Assembly (NCBI GenBank): GCA_017165825.1
Contig: CM029380.1
Span: forward strand, 6,464,352 to 6,528,351
DNA: 64,000 nucleotides
DNA from: Hepsetus odoe
Lineage: Eukaryota; Chordata; Actinopteri; Characiformes; Hepsetidae
Direction: 5' to 3'
The notes under the pieces: generated by a model
Seen by the model: the letters and a program-made list of their open reading frames with translations, nothing else
Told to the model about the DNA's origin: nothing
The model's database searches: none
Shown: piece by piece, positions 44,261 through 57,125 of the stretch
Layout: each line of letters starts with the position of its first letter
Numbering within the stretch: the stretch's first letter is position 1
Made by a program: the position numbers and the translations under genes

Positions 44261-45717
44261 CAATAGACTAAAAGTCTAAATACAAGTCTAACCTTAACAT
44301 AAAATGACCACAAAAAAAGCTTTGAAAGAAATGAGCAATTTTATTTACTCTACTTTTTACTCTTGAGTAAGGAAATCATTTTCTACACAAGTACATGAAT
44401 ATCGTGTTAAATAAAAAAGTGTGTACTTGTGTGGCCTTGATTTAATTCATTCGAAAAGAATCAAATTTACACATATTTCATACTTCATACCCGATTGCCA
44501 TCAATCAGCCAAGACATGTTTAGAGCCAAACTTTGGCTTCTTTACTTTAGAAATGGAGCCACAAGTCTAAGATTGTCAATAAACACTAAAAGCCAAAAAA
44601 ATACAATGCATTCCCAGAACTTAACTCACTCAAACCACTTCCAGCTCTTCCTTAAGGTGGAGCAGGCTTGTGGATAAGGACCCAGTATGACTTACTGTGA
44701 GCTATAAAAAAGACCAAAATTTCCATGATGCATTTCAAACCTGGGCACCAGATCTGGGCAAAGCTGGTCTCCCTCTGCATTTGCTCACATGCTGATAGGT
44801 ATATGTAACAGACTAAACGTCAAGTCTAACCTAAGCATTAAGCGACTGGTAAGAAATGTCTCTGGTTAAAAAATGCAACATATGATACATGCAACTTTAA
44901 AGAAAAAACTAACAAACACACTCCTTTGTTGGCCAGTTTGTGCGTGCATTTTTGTGCTGAAAACATATGAAAACATGCACGTACACCCCGAAGGAGGTGA
45001 GATTAAAACAGAGATGAAACCATAAGATCAGAGAAAGAAAAATGACACACATAACTATGCAATTAGGTCAGTGGTTGGTCCTCTGAATGTGCCATACTGT
45101 ACATTTATGAGAGCAAATATCTGGCCCATTGTGGGATCCTTGGTGGAGTATTTGACTTGCTTTCCTCCAGCATTATCTAAGAGGATGTTTTCTTAACAAA
45201 CACTGGCCTCCCCACACATTCTTTTTATCACTGTAACACGCTCCGAGGTCTGAATAGTAACACCCAGCAGTGTCATTGTTCCCGATCCCCCAGTCCAACA
45301 ACACTAATGAAAAAAAATGAGCTGGAGACACCATTGGCCAATTGTCTCTATTGTCTCATCTCACTACTTGGTAAATAATCACTCAGTCCCCAAACAAATA
45401 ATGAAGTTTGAAAAGATTGATAGCGCTCCTTAAAATAAAAGTCTTTAAAAGAGATTAATTGCATCATTTGGGACTACTGGATAAATACTTTAAATGAAAG
45501 CTTTTCTTTAAATTATAGGCCTGGCTCAAAGTCTAAGTCAGTGGGAAAATGCACTGCTATCATACACTGCTTCATTCGTCTGACTTTTTGCAGCTGAGCT
45601 GAAATGGATTTATATTATACTTATATAGACATCAAAAACAAGGGTTTTCAAAGCAAACATTAATGTAGGAAATCTTTGTAAATACTTAATTCTCTCTTGT
45701 GTCAACATTTGTATCCA
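44261..45717. other. Gene-free stretch
   Basis: No gene or repeat was recognised. Confidence 0.5.
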
Positions 45718-45833
45718 ATGCAACCTATGCTTTTAATCCATACACAACGTGCAGCAGGGAACAGCTATTTAAAGCGCCCGGGGAGCACTGATGGGGACGG
45801 TACCTTGCTCAAGATAACTAGTGAATCGATTTG
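45718..45833 (-). mobile_element. tRNA-derived SINE (family A), central fragment
   Basis: CGTGCAGCAGGGAACAGCTA, TTTAAAGCGCCCGGGGAGCA and GGGGACGGTACCTTGCTCAA match the middle of the family. Both the tail and the tRNA-like head are missing or decayed. Confidence 0.85.
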
Positions 45834-47678
45834 AAAGGCAATGGTCTTCAAATGATTACATTTCCTCATATGTTTTACCAATTTACATACAACATGGAAA
45901 GTCAACAGGTTAGTGCTTTGGTTATGCTAGACATTTAAAATGTGACTGCATAATTTTATATTAAATATTTAATGCATGAATATTAGATCATTAAAGAACC
46001 TTCATTTTAAACAAATGTAGACATGAACGCTGTTAATTTCCAAATGTGCCAGTCCTTAGTCCACACTGTCCATATATTAAAACTCACTGCAAAAAAGAAA
46101 TGTACTGTTTTTATTATGTAATGACAACCAACACATTTACATACAACTTTCTGTCCAGCCAATAATAATAAACCACAATAAATAATAAATTTAAACCACA
46201 GTGAAGTATTCCCCAAACCCAAACATGGTGTGGGTGGAATATTTACTGCTTATCAAATCATGCTTTTCTTGTCATTCATGACGTCTCAGCTTTTTATACC
46301 TACTTTTTTATAGAAAGTAGCCATTTCTGAGATACAGACTTCTATTATGACAGCAAGGAAGGGCTGAAAGGTTTTGATGAGTTAGCATATAGCATTTATT
46401 CTGAGAGGCCTGTGTTGCAGTGGGACGCATGGCGGCAGGAGTTGACCCCATGCCTCCTTCACCCTGATGAGGGTGAGAGGGGGTAGCCGTGGGGGACAAT
46501 GGTGTCTCTCTCTCAGGCCTCGCACGGCTCACGTTCGTCCCACATTCCTCTTGCCCACTCCCCACCCAGGACGAACAATGCCTGGCCTTTTCACAGACCC
46601 CTCCTCCTGAACAGCATCTTTAATGGAGTGGCCCACGTTAATGATGGCACCATGCTCTCAGCAGGGAAGAATTCAAGAACCTAGCTACATTTCACCAAAG
46701 ATGTGCATCAAATGAAAAATGGCCTCCGTTAGGCTGAAAGCAAGGCCACCGTGGGACTGCTGATTTGAAGTCTTTGCTGGGCTGGTGCAATTATGAGATC
46801 TGCTTGTGATGGAAACACGTCCAACTTCATTATCATCACCCCCACGAAAGTACAGAGGAGCACAAGCCGTACATCCATATAACCCATCATCTTGTTTAAT
46901 CAACTCTATTCAACATGAGCCTCGTGCCAGAGAAAATCAAACAAACTCAAGAACCATCCATGAAAACTTCTCCTTTTCTTCCAGCTCCGTAATCCTCCAC
47001 ACATCTGTGTTTGCTGGTTTAGCTAAGCAACACTGAAGGCGACACAGGAAAAAAGGGAAGTCTTCCACAAACCATCATCTCTTTTCTTGACGGTGATGTA
47101 ATGGCAGGGAAGCGCTTGCATAACTAGCAGAAGTTGTAAGGCCAGAGTCTAATAACCAAAAAGTGTTCCACAGGCCTGTACTACTTACGTCACCTAATCC
47201 TAAGAAAGTAAGGACCACAATCAGAGGAAGGTGAAAGATCTAGTCCCACAGCTTCCTCTCTGCACTTATGCTTTATGCAGGTGGTCCAGAGGACACTTAG
47301 TGTTTTTAACAGCAGAAGGATGTTCTCTGCTTGTAAACAGCCAAATTTAGAGGATGTTGGGGGAAGCAGAGGTCAAACACTGCCTCAAGTTTAAGGAGTA
47401 CTATATATTGATTTCACTGCTGAATGCTTTGAAGTCTAAGCAGATAATCCCTGTTACTTTCATTTAAAAAATGAGGTTTTTCAGGCATTTCCTACCATTT
47501 TTTCCCTCTCCAATTTTCAGTATAGCAGGCGTCTACATGGGAGAGCCAACACAAGTCTGGAAAAGACAAAAGCTACAAAGCCTTCCTCTGATCCAAACAA
47601 AGCTGACTATAGCACCTTTTCAAACTAGAAGCATTGTCAGTGGTTTCAACATGCTTGGAGGAGAATGCTGAGCATTCA
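45834..47678. other. Gene-free stretch with a possible conserved island at 46590-46920
   Basis: No gene was recognised. The 46590-46920 part is non-repetitive, with homeodomain-type cores (TTAATGATGG, GCAATTATGAG, CTTCATTATCATC). It stands out from the AT-rich flanks, but a function is only a guess. Confidence 0.45.
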
Positions 47679-47696
47679 CCCCCCCCCCCCCCCCCC
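47679..47696. repeat. Poly-C tract
   Basis: About 18 C residues. Confidence 0.95.
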
Positions 47697-47996
47697 AAGA
47701 GACCATTCAGACTTCTGACCAACTGGTTAAATGCTAAGCTTGTTTTCTTTAGTGGCCAACAGCATTAGCAGTTGCCTATTTTGGAGACTATTAGCCAACA
47801 TTATTTTTACTTCTTTGTAAAAAGTGCTGAAACTATCCACTAAACAGTCCATATATTGCAATTATGCTTCAATATAATACTTTCGTGAATTCTCAAATTA
47901 TGTTAATAGATGAGTTAATACATAAAAGTTCAAATGAACTAAAAAGTGTAGATCTGCAAAACATTAAAAGAACTGAAAGGAAAAAAAACCCCACAC

Positions 47997-48025
47997 AAAT
48001 AAATAAATAAATAAATAAATAAATA
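47997..48025. repeat. (AAAT)n microsatellite
   Basis: About seven AAAT units. Confidence 0.93.
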
Positions 48026-48494
48026 CTTACCTATGTAAATACATACACACAAACATAAATTGCTCATCATAGTACAACAATCAGAAATTACGGTCAGAAG
48101 CGCTAAAACTATAATAATAGAATAGCTTTAAAGATGCTGTCTCTGCTAATTTCTTGGAAGAGGAAGTTCATGATATAAAAAAAGAAGTCTGCTATTTTCC
48201 CAAAGCCTTAAACACAGCTACAAATCTGAATGTAGTCACTGTAAGGCTTTGTGAATAGTGTAATGAAATATCTAAGTCTATGATTTAACAGGCTTTTTTA
48301 GGTGACTATTCTTTGTCCAGCTGATAGGGCTTTATTTGTCTGCAGCCAGCTCAACATCTAATTTTACTTCCACGCAGTTCAACAATAGCAACAGGAAACA
48401 ATTCTTTAAATACAATGATTAAGCTGTAGAGACTCCTTGTGATTTACATTACCAGAAGAATGGGTGTCGCTGGTGACAACAAAGAACAAAGAAT

Positions 48495-48690
48495 TATATA
48501 CACAGTACTGTCCAAAGGTCTTCGGCACCAGATTTAAACAGCACCCCCCCCAGAAAAGAAACATCCCGTAGATAAAAAAATTCACATCACCTAAAACAGT
48601 TAATAGGGGCTTTTTGTGTGCCATCTCTTCTGTTGGAAACCCAATATTACTTGTAGTTACTCACAGATACCTGCTTCAGCTCAGCCAGTC
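48495..48690. mobile_element. Tc1/mariner-like terminal fragment
   Basis: ACAGTACTGTCCAAAGGTCT followed by TCGGCACCAGATTTAAA resembles the ACAGTACTGTGCAAAAGTCT end of a fish Tc1-like family. Only one end is recognisable. Confidence 0.55.
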
Positions 48691-48808
48691 CTTCATTACA
48701 TTGAATCAGGTGCAAAACCAATGTTTCAAACTGGTCTGAGGAACACAAAATAGACACAAATAGTTTTCTATTGCTTCAAAATAGAAACATACTATTGAAC
48801 CTTAGACA

Positions 48809-49146
48809 GACGAGGTTAGATGGGAGCCCCCGTGGACGATGATGTTTGCTGATGATATTGTGATCTGTAGCGAGAGTAGGGAGCAGCTTCAGGAGAACCT
48901 TGAGAGATGGAGAGATGCTCTGGAGAGGAGAGGAATGAAAGTTAGTAGGATAAAGATAGAATACATGAGTGTGAGCGAAAGTTAGGACAGCGGAGTGGTT
49001 AGGATGCAGGGAGTCGAGGTGACCAGCAAGAGTGAAACAATGGTTTACAAGATGGTAGTGAGACCAGCTATGCTTTACAGCTTGGAGATTCTGGGTTGGT
49101 TGTTGTGGTGGCCTCTGAAAGGCAGCGGCTGAATGAAGAAGAAGAA
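48809..49146 (+). mobile_element. Non-LTR retrotransposon reverse-transcriptase fragment, decayed
   Basis: Positions 48809-48985 read an open frame of 58 residues. It includes PWTMMFADDIVICSE, with FADD at the catalytic YxDD box, then LERWRDALERRGMKVS, the typical palm-domain follow-on of this RT class. Afterwards come short collinear pieces (GTTTACAAGATGGTAGTGAG, then GGCAGCGGCTGAATGAAGAA ending in a GAA-rich tail), indicating internal deletions. Dead element; it is missing the endonuclease and most of the RT. Confidence 0.82.
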
Positions 49147-52100
49147 AGAAGACTGTTGAAATCTTTGTTGATTAATACGTTTCTTCTTTTAACGTTGAAT
49201 TAAATCATTTAGCTTGACAATTTCATTTCATTTATTTTATTTATATGTTCTGCATGGACTATCCACTGCCTCTCCAACATGGCAGGCTGTAATGTATTTT
49301 CATGGATAAAAAAAAAAAAAAAGAACTCTAATGATGGTGAATTATATTTCACTTTTCAATTTTTTTTTCAGTTCAGTTTTGAATGCATGTTTTGTTTAAT
49401 ATAAAATAGAATTATTTAATTTTCAATTGACATGTTTTCTCTGTTGCAGTGATTAGCATTTTTTGCAGTGCATTATCCTTGATCTGCTGACATAAATCTC
49501 TTTTTTTTAATTAATTTGAGAAAAAAAACAACCATCACTTTTGCACAGGCCAAGTTTAGTGCTTTAGGCCAAGTATGATGCTTAGATTTTTACAATTAGA
49601 TAAATTAAAATAATTTCAAATGAATGAATTTACTTTAAATCATTCATTCACTGAAATGAATAAACATTAGTCTATTAGTAAGGAACGGAATAATCCTGTT
49701 TTTCAAAAAGCTAAAGAAACTATTGGTTTTGTTTGGAATTCACATTTTTTTTGTTTGTTTTCTTAACGCTTAAAAGCACTTCTCAGTTTCTGCATGAACT
49801 GAGCGAACAGAGCTCAGAGCCACAGTGGGGCTTGTTCCCCACAGACCTGAGCCATGGCTTAATTAATTATCATATTGGCGGGAATCAATTAAATCCCATT
49901 AAAGTCCTCAGCAGGGGTCATCTATGTATCTCACCACAGACCCCATGGCTGTGAATGACACTGATTTTTAATTAGAAATATCACTGTGCTCGTAGTTGGC
50001 TGAAGCTCACATGCCCATTTTGGTTTTAACATAATCCATGTCAGCACATTTTGTCCTCTAAAACTAACCCCAGTCCACAGATGCTAGACTTATTGATTAT
50101 CACACGTCTATCGTTTTAACTCCCAAGGAGCCAAGCAGGGCAAGTAATCAGGGATCATGGGGTATTTTGAGGCCTTAAACGATCAGTGCTTAATGCCATG
50201 GATTATGTTTCATTTAAGACAAAAGGAAAACAAATAAGGGTTTGCTGAGCACCAGGAGAGCAGATATAAAAAGGAGTGACTCGTGTCTGAATGCATGAAA
50301 AAAGTAAAATGATTTTAGAACTTTTATATCCCTTATAAAACATTTTATATACACCAAACACTTTATCTTTTTAAAGGTGTCCACATTTTACACTCTATAT
50401 GTATACATATACCTTCATTTTATACTAAGAGTTAAAAACATGCTCTTAAAGGGCTCATAGCCCAAACTTTTGTCAGTTGTTTCCGAAAGTCCTCTTAGAA
50501 CATTTGTGTTTTATGTGCCTCTCCTCAAAGAGAAAAGGTATGAATAATTTTTAGGGGGCCATTTTTCTGTCTCTTTTTATGACTTAGAAATAAACTGGCT
50601 GTTAAAGTCATTAAGGCTTAAAAAAGACCTCCATTTTCATTGGCTGCTTTGTACCTCATTCAAAAAGTAATCCAGGCTGAAATACTGCTTACAATTTCGT
50701 TTTAAAGGGCAGGAGATAAACTGCTTTATACCGAATAAGTGGATATATATGTAAATAGATTGATGTTTGTGACCATTTCTAACCATAATATGGACTTTAT
50801 AAACTGAGGAGGTAATAGTATGTGTACAATCTAAAATATAACTTTGAAACATAATTTAGGAAGTTAGGAAAATATAGTTTTTTTCATGACATTAACTTTA
50901 AAGTTAGAAAATGTGACAGTATCTTAAGTCATTTTGGTCAATTTCTGATAATCTTTTTTGGAAAATTGGCGCTCTTTGAAATACAGATCCAAAATGGGGT
51001 TATAAGGTGTAGGCAACATAGTTGTCTACTTTTATTCTGCAAAAGTAACATATTATATTGTTTTGTCACAACAAACCTAAGCTCCTGTTTCGCAGCATCA
51101 CCTAAGCTTAAATTAATGTTCCCACTCATAAAGCCATAATTTCCTGGATATTCCTCAGAACAGCTTACTCAGCACAATATGTGAGCCTGGCATGGACTTC
51201 AATGGTTGAGCATCACCCAGATCCATACAGGATTGGCAAAGCAATGGTCCAAAAAAGCTAAGCCCTCAAACAGGATGCTGCTAGGAGGCTTACGCCGCTC
51301 CAGCTCTTCCCTCTACACAATGTACATCTAAGCAAATGCAGTGGGCAGATGCCACATTTTGGCACACTTTGAAAAGTCAGTTCTGACCAGCCCATATGTT
51401 CTCATAACTCATTAAGATGGGATCAGCATTGGGTGAAAATTATATGCAGTTATGTGCAAAGGATTTAACACCCCAGGTAAAATGACACATTTTATAGATT
51501 TGGAATTGAAAATAAATTAAAGATCCCATGTTTAAAGCCTAAATTTCCTTTTTAAATGAAAGTGGTTGATGAGAAGTGATACAGTTTCTATAGTTTTATA
51601 CCATTTATTGTGCAGACTATGTGCTCTTTTTTATTCAAATTCAGCTGAAAAGAAGCCTAATTTGAATCTGCAGTTTTTCATAATGTCAGGAAAACAAGTT
51701 CATTACTATATACCCACCTACTGAGCCTCGAGCCACTTAGATGTAAAGAATCTTTCCCAGGACAGATTTTTTTTTTGAATGAGGTACAGGGCAGAATTTG
51801 AACAGAAGTCATTTACACTGACATCAGCCTTAAAGTCACAGTAGCAGAGACAACCTGTTTAATTCTATGGGATAATAAATGAAAAAGTAAATTTCACCTG
51901 TTTTTGGTCAGTAAAACTTAAATATCATAAGTGGACCCTAAGGAAAAGGTAGATGTGGGCTTAATTAAATATGGTGTTTTCATTTTTTTATGTTCTATCT
52001 TTTTGCTATAAAGTATGCTAGAATTTTGCATACTTTCGAACAAGTGTCAGACGTTTCTTTTCTGTAGAAGACATGTACCTGCTTTCACGAAGAAAATCAG

Positions 52101-55100
52101 CAAATGTAATTTGACTCAGAGCGACCGCAATTTTTCATTTGACTGTATCAATATACCAGATCACCATGTATGCATAACAAGGACTTGCTACATCCCAAAA
52201 AACAGGGGAGAAATACCCCCAAGGACACAAAGGGTGAATGTAAACCACCATATTTGAATGGATGCAGTGCATTAAAGTAAGGCTTTGAAGCATTTCGATC
52301 AACCGTCTTCTCATTTTTTCCCCTTTATCTCTACCTTAACAAATGCATGCAGCATGCAAGAGTGTATACATTGTTTCCTGATTTCACATTTGACAGCACT
52401 AAGAAAATGAGCCCATTTTTCTAGCACAGTTCTATGGCTGGTCCATATTGTTTCCCAGGGAGCTCCACACAGTTACATAATAATCAGCTCCATATGCCCA
52501 CCATCACTAATTATGTCCCAGGCTTGAGAAGAGGTGGTGCAGATTAACCATGGCAAGCCTGAATTTTCAGGCTTCTTGAGTGTGATCAGCCATGGCCTTT
52601 TTTTCTGCCACACCGCCCTTCCATTTTCAATCAATCTAATGACCAAATTGATTTTGATAGCACAGTCCCTTGACCTAGTTTGGGAACAATAGGCAGGGGG
52701 TCCAAAAATGTACGGATCGAGAAGCAATTTGCGAAGGCTCCCCCACCTCCAATCTGGACTGGCTTATTCAGTAAGAAGTTGAAGCCCTATGGTGGACGTG
52801 ACCCTGTGTCCTCCTGGAGTGCCCACCCCAAAGTGCTCGGACCCCTGCCGCTGTGGCCCACGCTCCCGCCATCAGCAGCATCAGGCGGTGACACGGTCTG
52901 ACAGGTGGGTGTTGGTCTCTATGGTGATGTCAGTATCCAGCCCTGCTAATGAGAACTGGAGCTGACAGAGCAAGGCCAACGTCTCTTCAAGACAACCAGT
53001 TGCTTGTTCTACGAAATGTAGGGTGGGGGCCTGGGAGTTTGAGGGGTCTTGGGAGACTATGGTATGGGCCATGTGCCGCCAACTGGAAGTGTTATATCGA
53101 TCCACTTAATGCCTTATTATCTCTTAACACTGATGAGCACTGAGAGACCTCAGCCCCTTTAACCTGACTGCATCTTCTGCAGCACTCCCTCGCCCCCTCT
53201 TTTCCATTTCAGCCACCCTTTGGCATTTTCACAAAGAGATGGCACAGTGGCTCTACAGAAGTCTTTGCTGCAGTAAAGACTCATGAGGAAAAATGTCAGA
53301 TAAACTTGGCTATAGAGCGTCAAACTCAATCTGAGCGCTTGAGGAATTAATGTAAAGGTTTGATCAGTGATGATTGTGTCATAAAAGTGGTCCAGACCTA
53401 AATACCAAGTAAGGTTTTGAAAAAAATAAAAGAGTACAATATGGCTAAATCTGGGCATGCTGAAAATGGAACAATGCCACCTTAGGCAGACACAGCATTA
53501 CGTTACCAATCAGTGTCAGCATAAATGATGTGAAACCCAGCATTTTGTGTAATGTAATGCAATTAGTGTAATTAGTAGCTGTTTTATGGTAACTTGATAC
53601 TTTAAAAAAAAAAAAATTCAAACTGCTCTGACACTGATTGCAAGTTTAATAAGCTACTATTTTAGTAGTTTTATATGAGCCTTCACATTTACCCTCTTCT
53701 CCTGAATGCTAACTCATATAACACTTAATTGTTTTGCAGATCTGCTGCATGCTATAAAGAGCAATTTATGCATTTATTTTTTGTCTACCAGGGCTTAAAT
53801 ATGACCTTCAGAGTTCATGCAAAAGCTATAGCATGTTGTAGTTTCCATACAATACATTTGCAGGAATTCAGAAAATCCTTCAAACTGGTTATCTTATCTT
53901 CAGGAAACTGTCTTCCAAGCAAAATCTTTATTTTTGTTAGGATGACAATTACAGTATTCATTTTAAACCATATACTCAGAAATGCAGCCCATTAGAAAGG
54001 AGAAAATAATATAAATAATAGATTTTACTTGCTGATATGGACACACAGTATAGATATAGATTTACCACCCTATTCCCTTCTATCACGTCTCCAGGATTTC
54101 CAGGGGCGGGCCAGAATAAAAAGGGCTAATAAAAATAAAATGCGACACAATGAAAAGTTCCACAAATGAAAAGGATAAATCGTCACTGAGATTACAGTGG
54201 CAATAACAAACATGCAATCAGGACAAAGATATGGCATGCCAGATAGGGATGTTATATTATCCATGGGATATTTTCGGGTTTCTTGGTGATAACTGGCACT
54301 GAGAAAAAGTTTTTTTTAGGGCATGCCTAAATTTTTGCAATTGACAGTTCAGATTTCAGATTATTATTTAATCACATACAAATAATGATGTAAGTTTAAT
54401 GTGTGTCAATACCATCTGCCAACTGTAGTTAAAATTATTCACATGCAGTTGACTTTATACCTGCATGTCACATTTATAGCACAAAGATGTAGCCAGTTTA
54501 AGTATGTCTCACTCATAGCAATGCAGCTGGAAAGAAAGGAGGGCGATATTCTGCAATAACAATAAAATGGCTTTTTGCTTAAAAAAAAAAGAAGTTCCCA
54601 GCCAGGGCTGGGAGTGCTGTGGAAGAAGAGATGGACCAGCAGCCCCACATTCCTCCACACCGCGCCTCTGTGGGTGGTGTCTGGCTCAAACTTACGACAA
54701 AACACACTGAGGGGCAAGCAGTGCATGGATACAAGCCTGACATACACCAACTTTTTACGTATTTCCTTTCATCCTTATGGCACCTTGTGCTGGTGGTTAT
54801 TAAAACCTTGCAAGGTCCGTAGGAAGTGCTGGAAAGGCGCTGACCGATTTCAGAAGATGTGAGCCAGATGCTCCACTCTGTGTTTTTCGAGGCAAACAAA
54901 TGGCTGCATTCATACAACGGAAAGGAAATGTGACCTCCAAAAAGATTAAATTATGAGAGGAAAAGAGTAAGAGAGAAAGACAGAGAAGTCTTGGTGTAAG
55001 GACAGAGTAATTAAGTATTTATTATCACTCATAACACATTGAAACAATCGGACATTTATTCAAATTTACAGATTCCGCACTAATAGAAGATACTGAGAGA

Positions 55101-55205
55101 TATTTCAGTATTATGTGATTTTAATGGAAGCTTGATGATATCTTGTATACAGCGTTGCTTTATCACTCCTTACAAAAAAGTACATATTTAAGCTGTGGAT
55201 AGAGG
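49147..55205. other. Gene-free stretch
   Basis: No gene was recognised in 6 kb. It is mostly AT-rich with a poly-A run at 49309-49322. Mixed-composition islands at about 49790-50060, 52740-53110 and 54590-54760 are candidate noncoding elements. Confidence 0.5.
49875..49884 (+). promoter_or_regulatory. E2F-like site TTGGCGGGAA
   Basis: It is a near-consensus E2F motif embedded between homeodomain-type AATTAATTATC and AATCAATTAAAT cores. It is about 34 kb upstream of ccnd1, so functional linkage is speculative. Confidence 0.3.
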
Positions 55206-55226
55206 ATATACATATATATATATATG
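55206..55226. repeat. (TA)n microsatellite
   Basis: About nine TA units. Confidence 0.85.
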
Positions 55227-55390
55227 ATAAATGTAACTAGCAGTGAATGAAAGTAAAAACTGAACTAAAAAACAAAATGAAAGTAAAAACTGAACTTCCA
55301 AAGGGTTAAATCTGAGTAAAGTTTGATTCATTTGTCAGCTGTGAACAGATGATTTCAATCAGCAGTAAAGCAGCAAAAAATGACTTCATA

Positions 55391-55394
<4 letters not shown>

Positions 55395-55447
<53 letters not shown>
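55395..55447. repeat. (GA)n microsatellite
   Basis: About 26 pure GA units. Confidence 0.96.
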
Positions 55448-55448
<1 letters not shown>

Positions 55449-55648
55449 GAAAGAGGACTGAGTTTGGTCTCCAGACATCAAACTATGGACACTTGACAGA
55501 AAAGAAGAAAAAAAGATGCAATGAAATCAGAAATGCTTGCAGTGGACACTAGGAAGTCCAGCCTTGGGGAGCTGAATGAAATGCCTGCAGAGGAAGGCGT
55601 GCTGGGAAGCGATAGCCTTCACATTCACTGCACATCCTGTTTGCTCAC

Positions 55649-55746
55649 TTACTCACTCACTCACTCACTCACTCATTGACTCACTCACATACTCACTCAC
55701 TCTCTCTCTCACTCACTCACTCACTCATTCACTCACTGACTCGCTT
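55649..55746. repeat. (CTCA)n tetranucleotide repeat, imperfect
   Basis: About 24 CTCA-type units with CATTGA, CATA and CTCTCT interruptions. Confidence 0.93.
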
Positions 55747-56956
55747 GCTTGCCCCCTCACTGCTCCAGTCCCGTTTTTCATGAATGGCTGTGGACAGCTG
55801 GCTCACCATTGGCTAGCCCGTTGTCCAATCAGAGTGAAAAACGATGACCACACAGTGTGCACGTGCAAGCAACTGCCTTGGAACATTAGTGCCCAGAGTT
55901 TCTAACTAAAGAGCAACCGCAGTGGCTTCCTCCTCCCTTCATCCGCACCCAAACAGACACACACACTCACACACAAAAAAAACCTCTCCCCAGTTCCCCC
56001 TAATCTGTTGCTGCCTTCAGCTGCTCCCCGTACAGTAGACGTCTTTGTGGTGCTGCATTCTTGAGAAAGTGCACAGTTGGCTTACAGTAGGAGCCACAAG
56101 CCTCTTCCTCCTACTTCTGAATGGGGACTCTGAAGCACCCCTCACAGGAAGGAACAGTTAAATGGTCATAAATTTCTGCCCCTTCGCATGTGCAAAGTGC
56201 CTCCTCGCCTTTCGCCGGCTGCAGTTTTGCAATTGCAGAATTTGTCCTCTCCTTGCTCTTTCACCCACTGACTGATTTCGCTCCATTCAGCATTTGTGTA
56301 GCAATGCTGCAGGCATATCACATTTGAACATTTTTCCATGGCGGAGAGTTCCTGCAACGTCAAAGGTCAAGTTTGCTCGTAACACTGGTTTTGAACAGAT
56401 AGATTCCATGGGGGTTATCACTGAACAAGCTGTCAAAGAAAGAAAAAAACTGGGGCTCAAATTACAAAAAAAAAAAAAAAAAGAAAAAGAAAGCTATGTT
56501 TATGTACCACATTCTGATCTTGCCGTGCAAGAGCTGCAAAACATGACTCACCCAAGACATTTTATCACTTTTGGTTCAGTTAAAAGACCCACCTAAGTTC
56601 TGCTGAACTGCATTATCAAGGGCAAGTTTTATCAGCCAGCGGTTGGCAAGAGGCAACACCACACAGGCTTGATAAAACAGCTGCCGCCACCTCCCCGCCT
56701 TGACATTACAGTCCATGCAAATGTACACATTTTACAGGTCTTATAGCTCATGTCTAATCAGATAGCTCAAAATGAAAAAAAGGCAAGAAAAAAAAAGAGA
56801 GAGGAACACCATGGACAGACTATACCGCACAGTATTTTCCAATTTTCTCCCGTTTTAGTCTAGATGAATCTAGCCCTATTAAATGCTACCAAGTTGAGAG
56901 GCTGAAGACTATCACATGCTTCTTCAGGAAGCATATTTTCACCTCCCAGCAAGAAG
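55747..56956. other. Gene-free stretch
   Basis: No gene was recognised. A purine run lies at 56460-56490 and another at about 56775-56802. Confidence 0.5.
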
Positions 56957-57125
56957 GGTTCGATGCCCAGGAGGTGTCATCCAGATCCTTTGTGTGTGGA
57001 GTTTGCATGGTTTCCCCCATTTCCCCCATACATAACCTATATATATATAACCTATATAACCTATCCCAGCTCTCATAGCGCAAAAGTTGGGACACACCCT
57101 GGACAGTTCACCAGTGTATCGCAGG
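56957..57125. repeat. Two opposed family B fragments around a TA-rich centre
   Basis: 56957-57020 is in + orientation (GGTTCGATGCCCAGG, GTGGAGTTTGCATGG). 57055-57125 is in - orientation (CCTATCCCAGCTCTCATAGC, CACCCTGGACAGTTCACCAG). Between them is a CCTATATATATATAACC centre. Confidence 0.75.

Noticed and set aside
55649..55746. CRISPR-like regular repeat
   Set aside because: It is a simple CTCA microsatellite with no spacers, in a vertebrate genome.
55349..55905. Open frames with Glu-Arg or Leu-Thr-His-Ser repeats
   Set aside because: They are translations of the (GA)n and (CTCA)n microsatellites.
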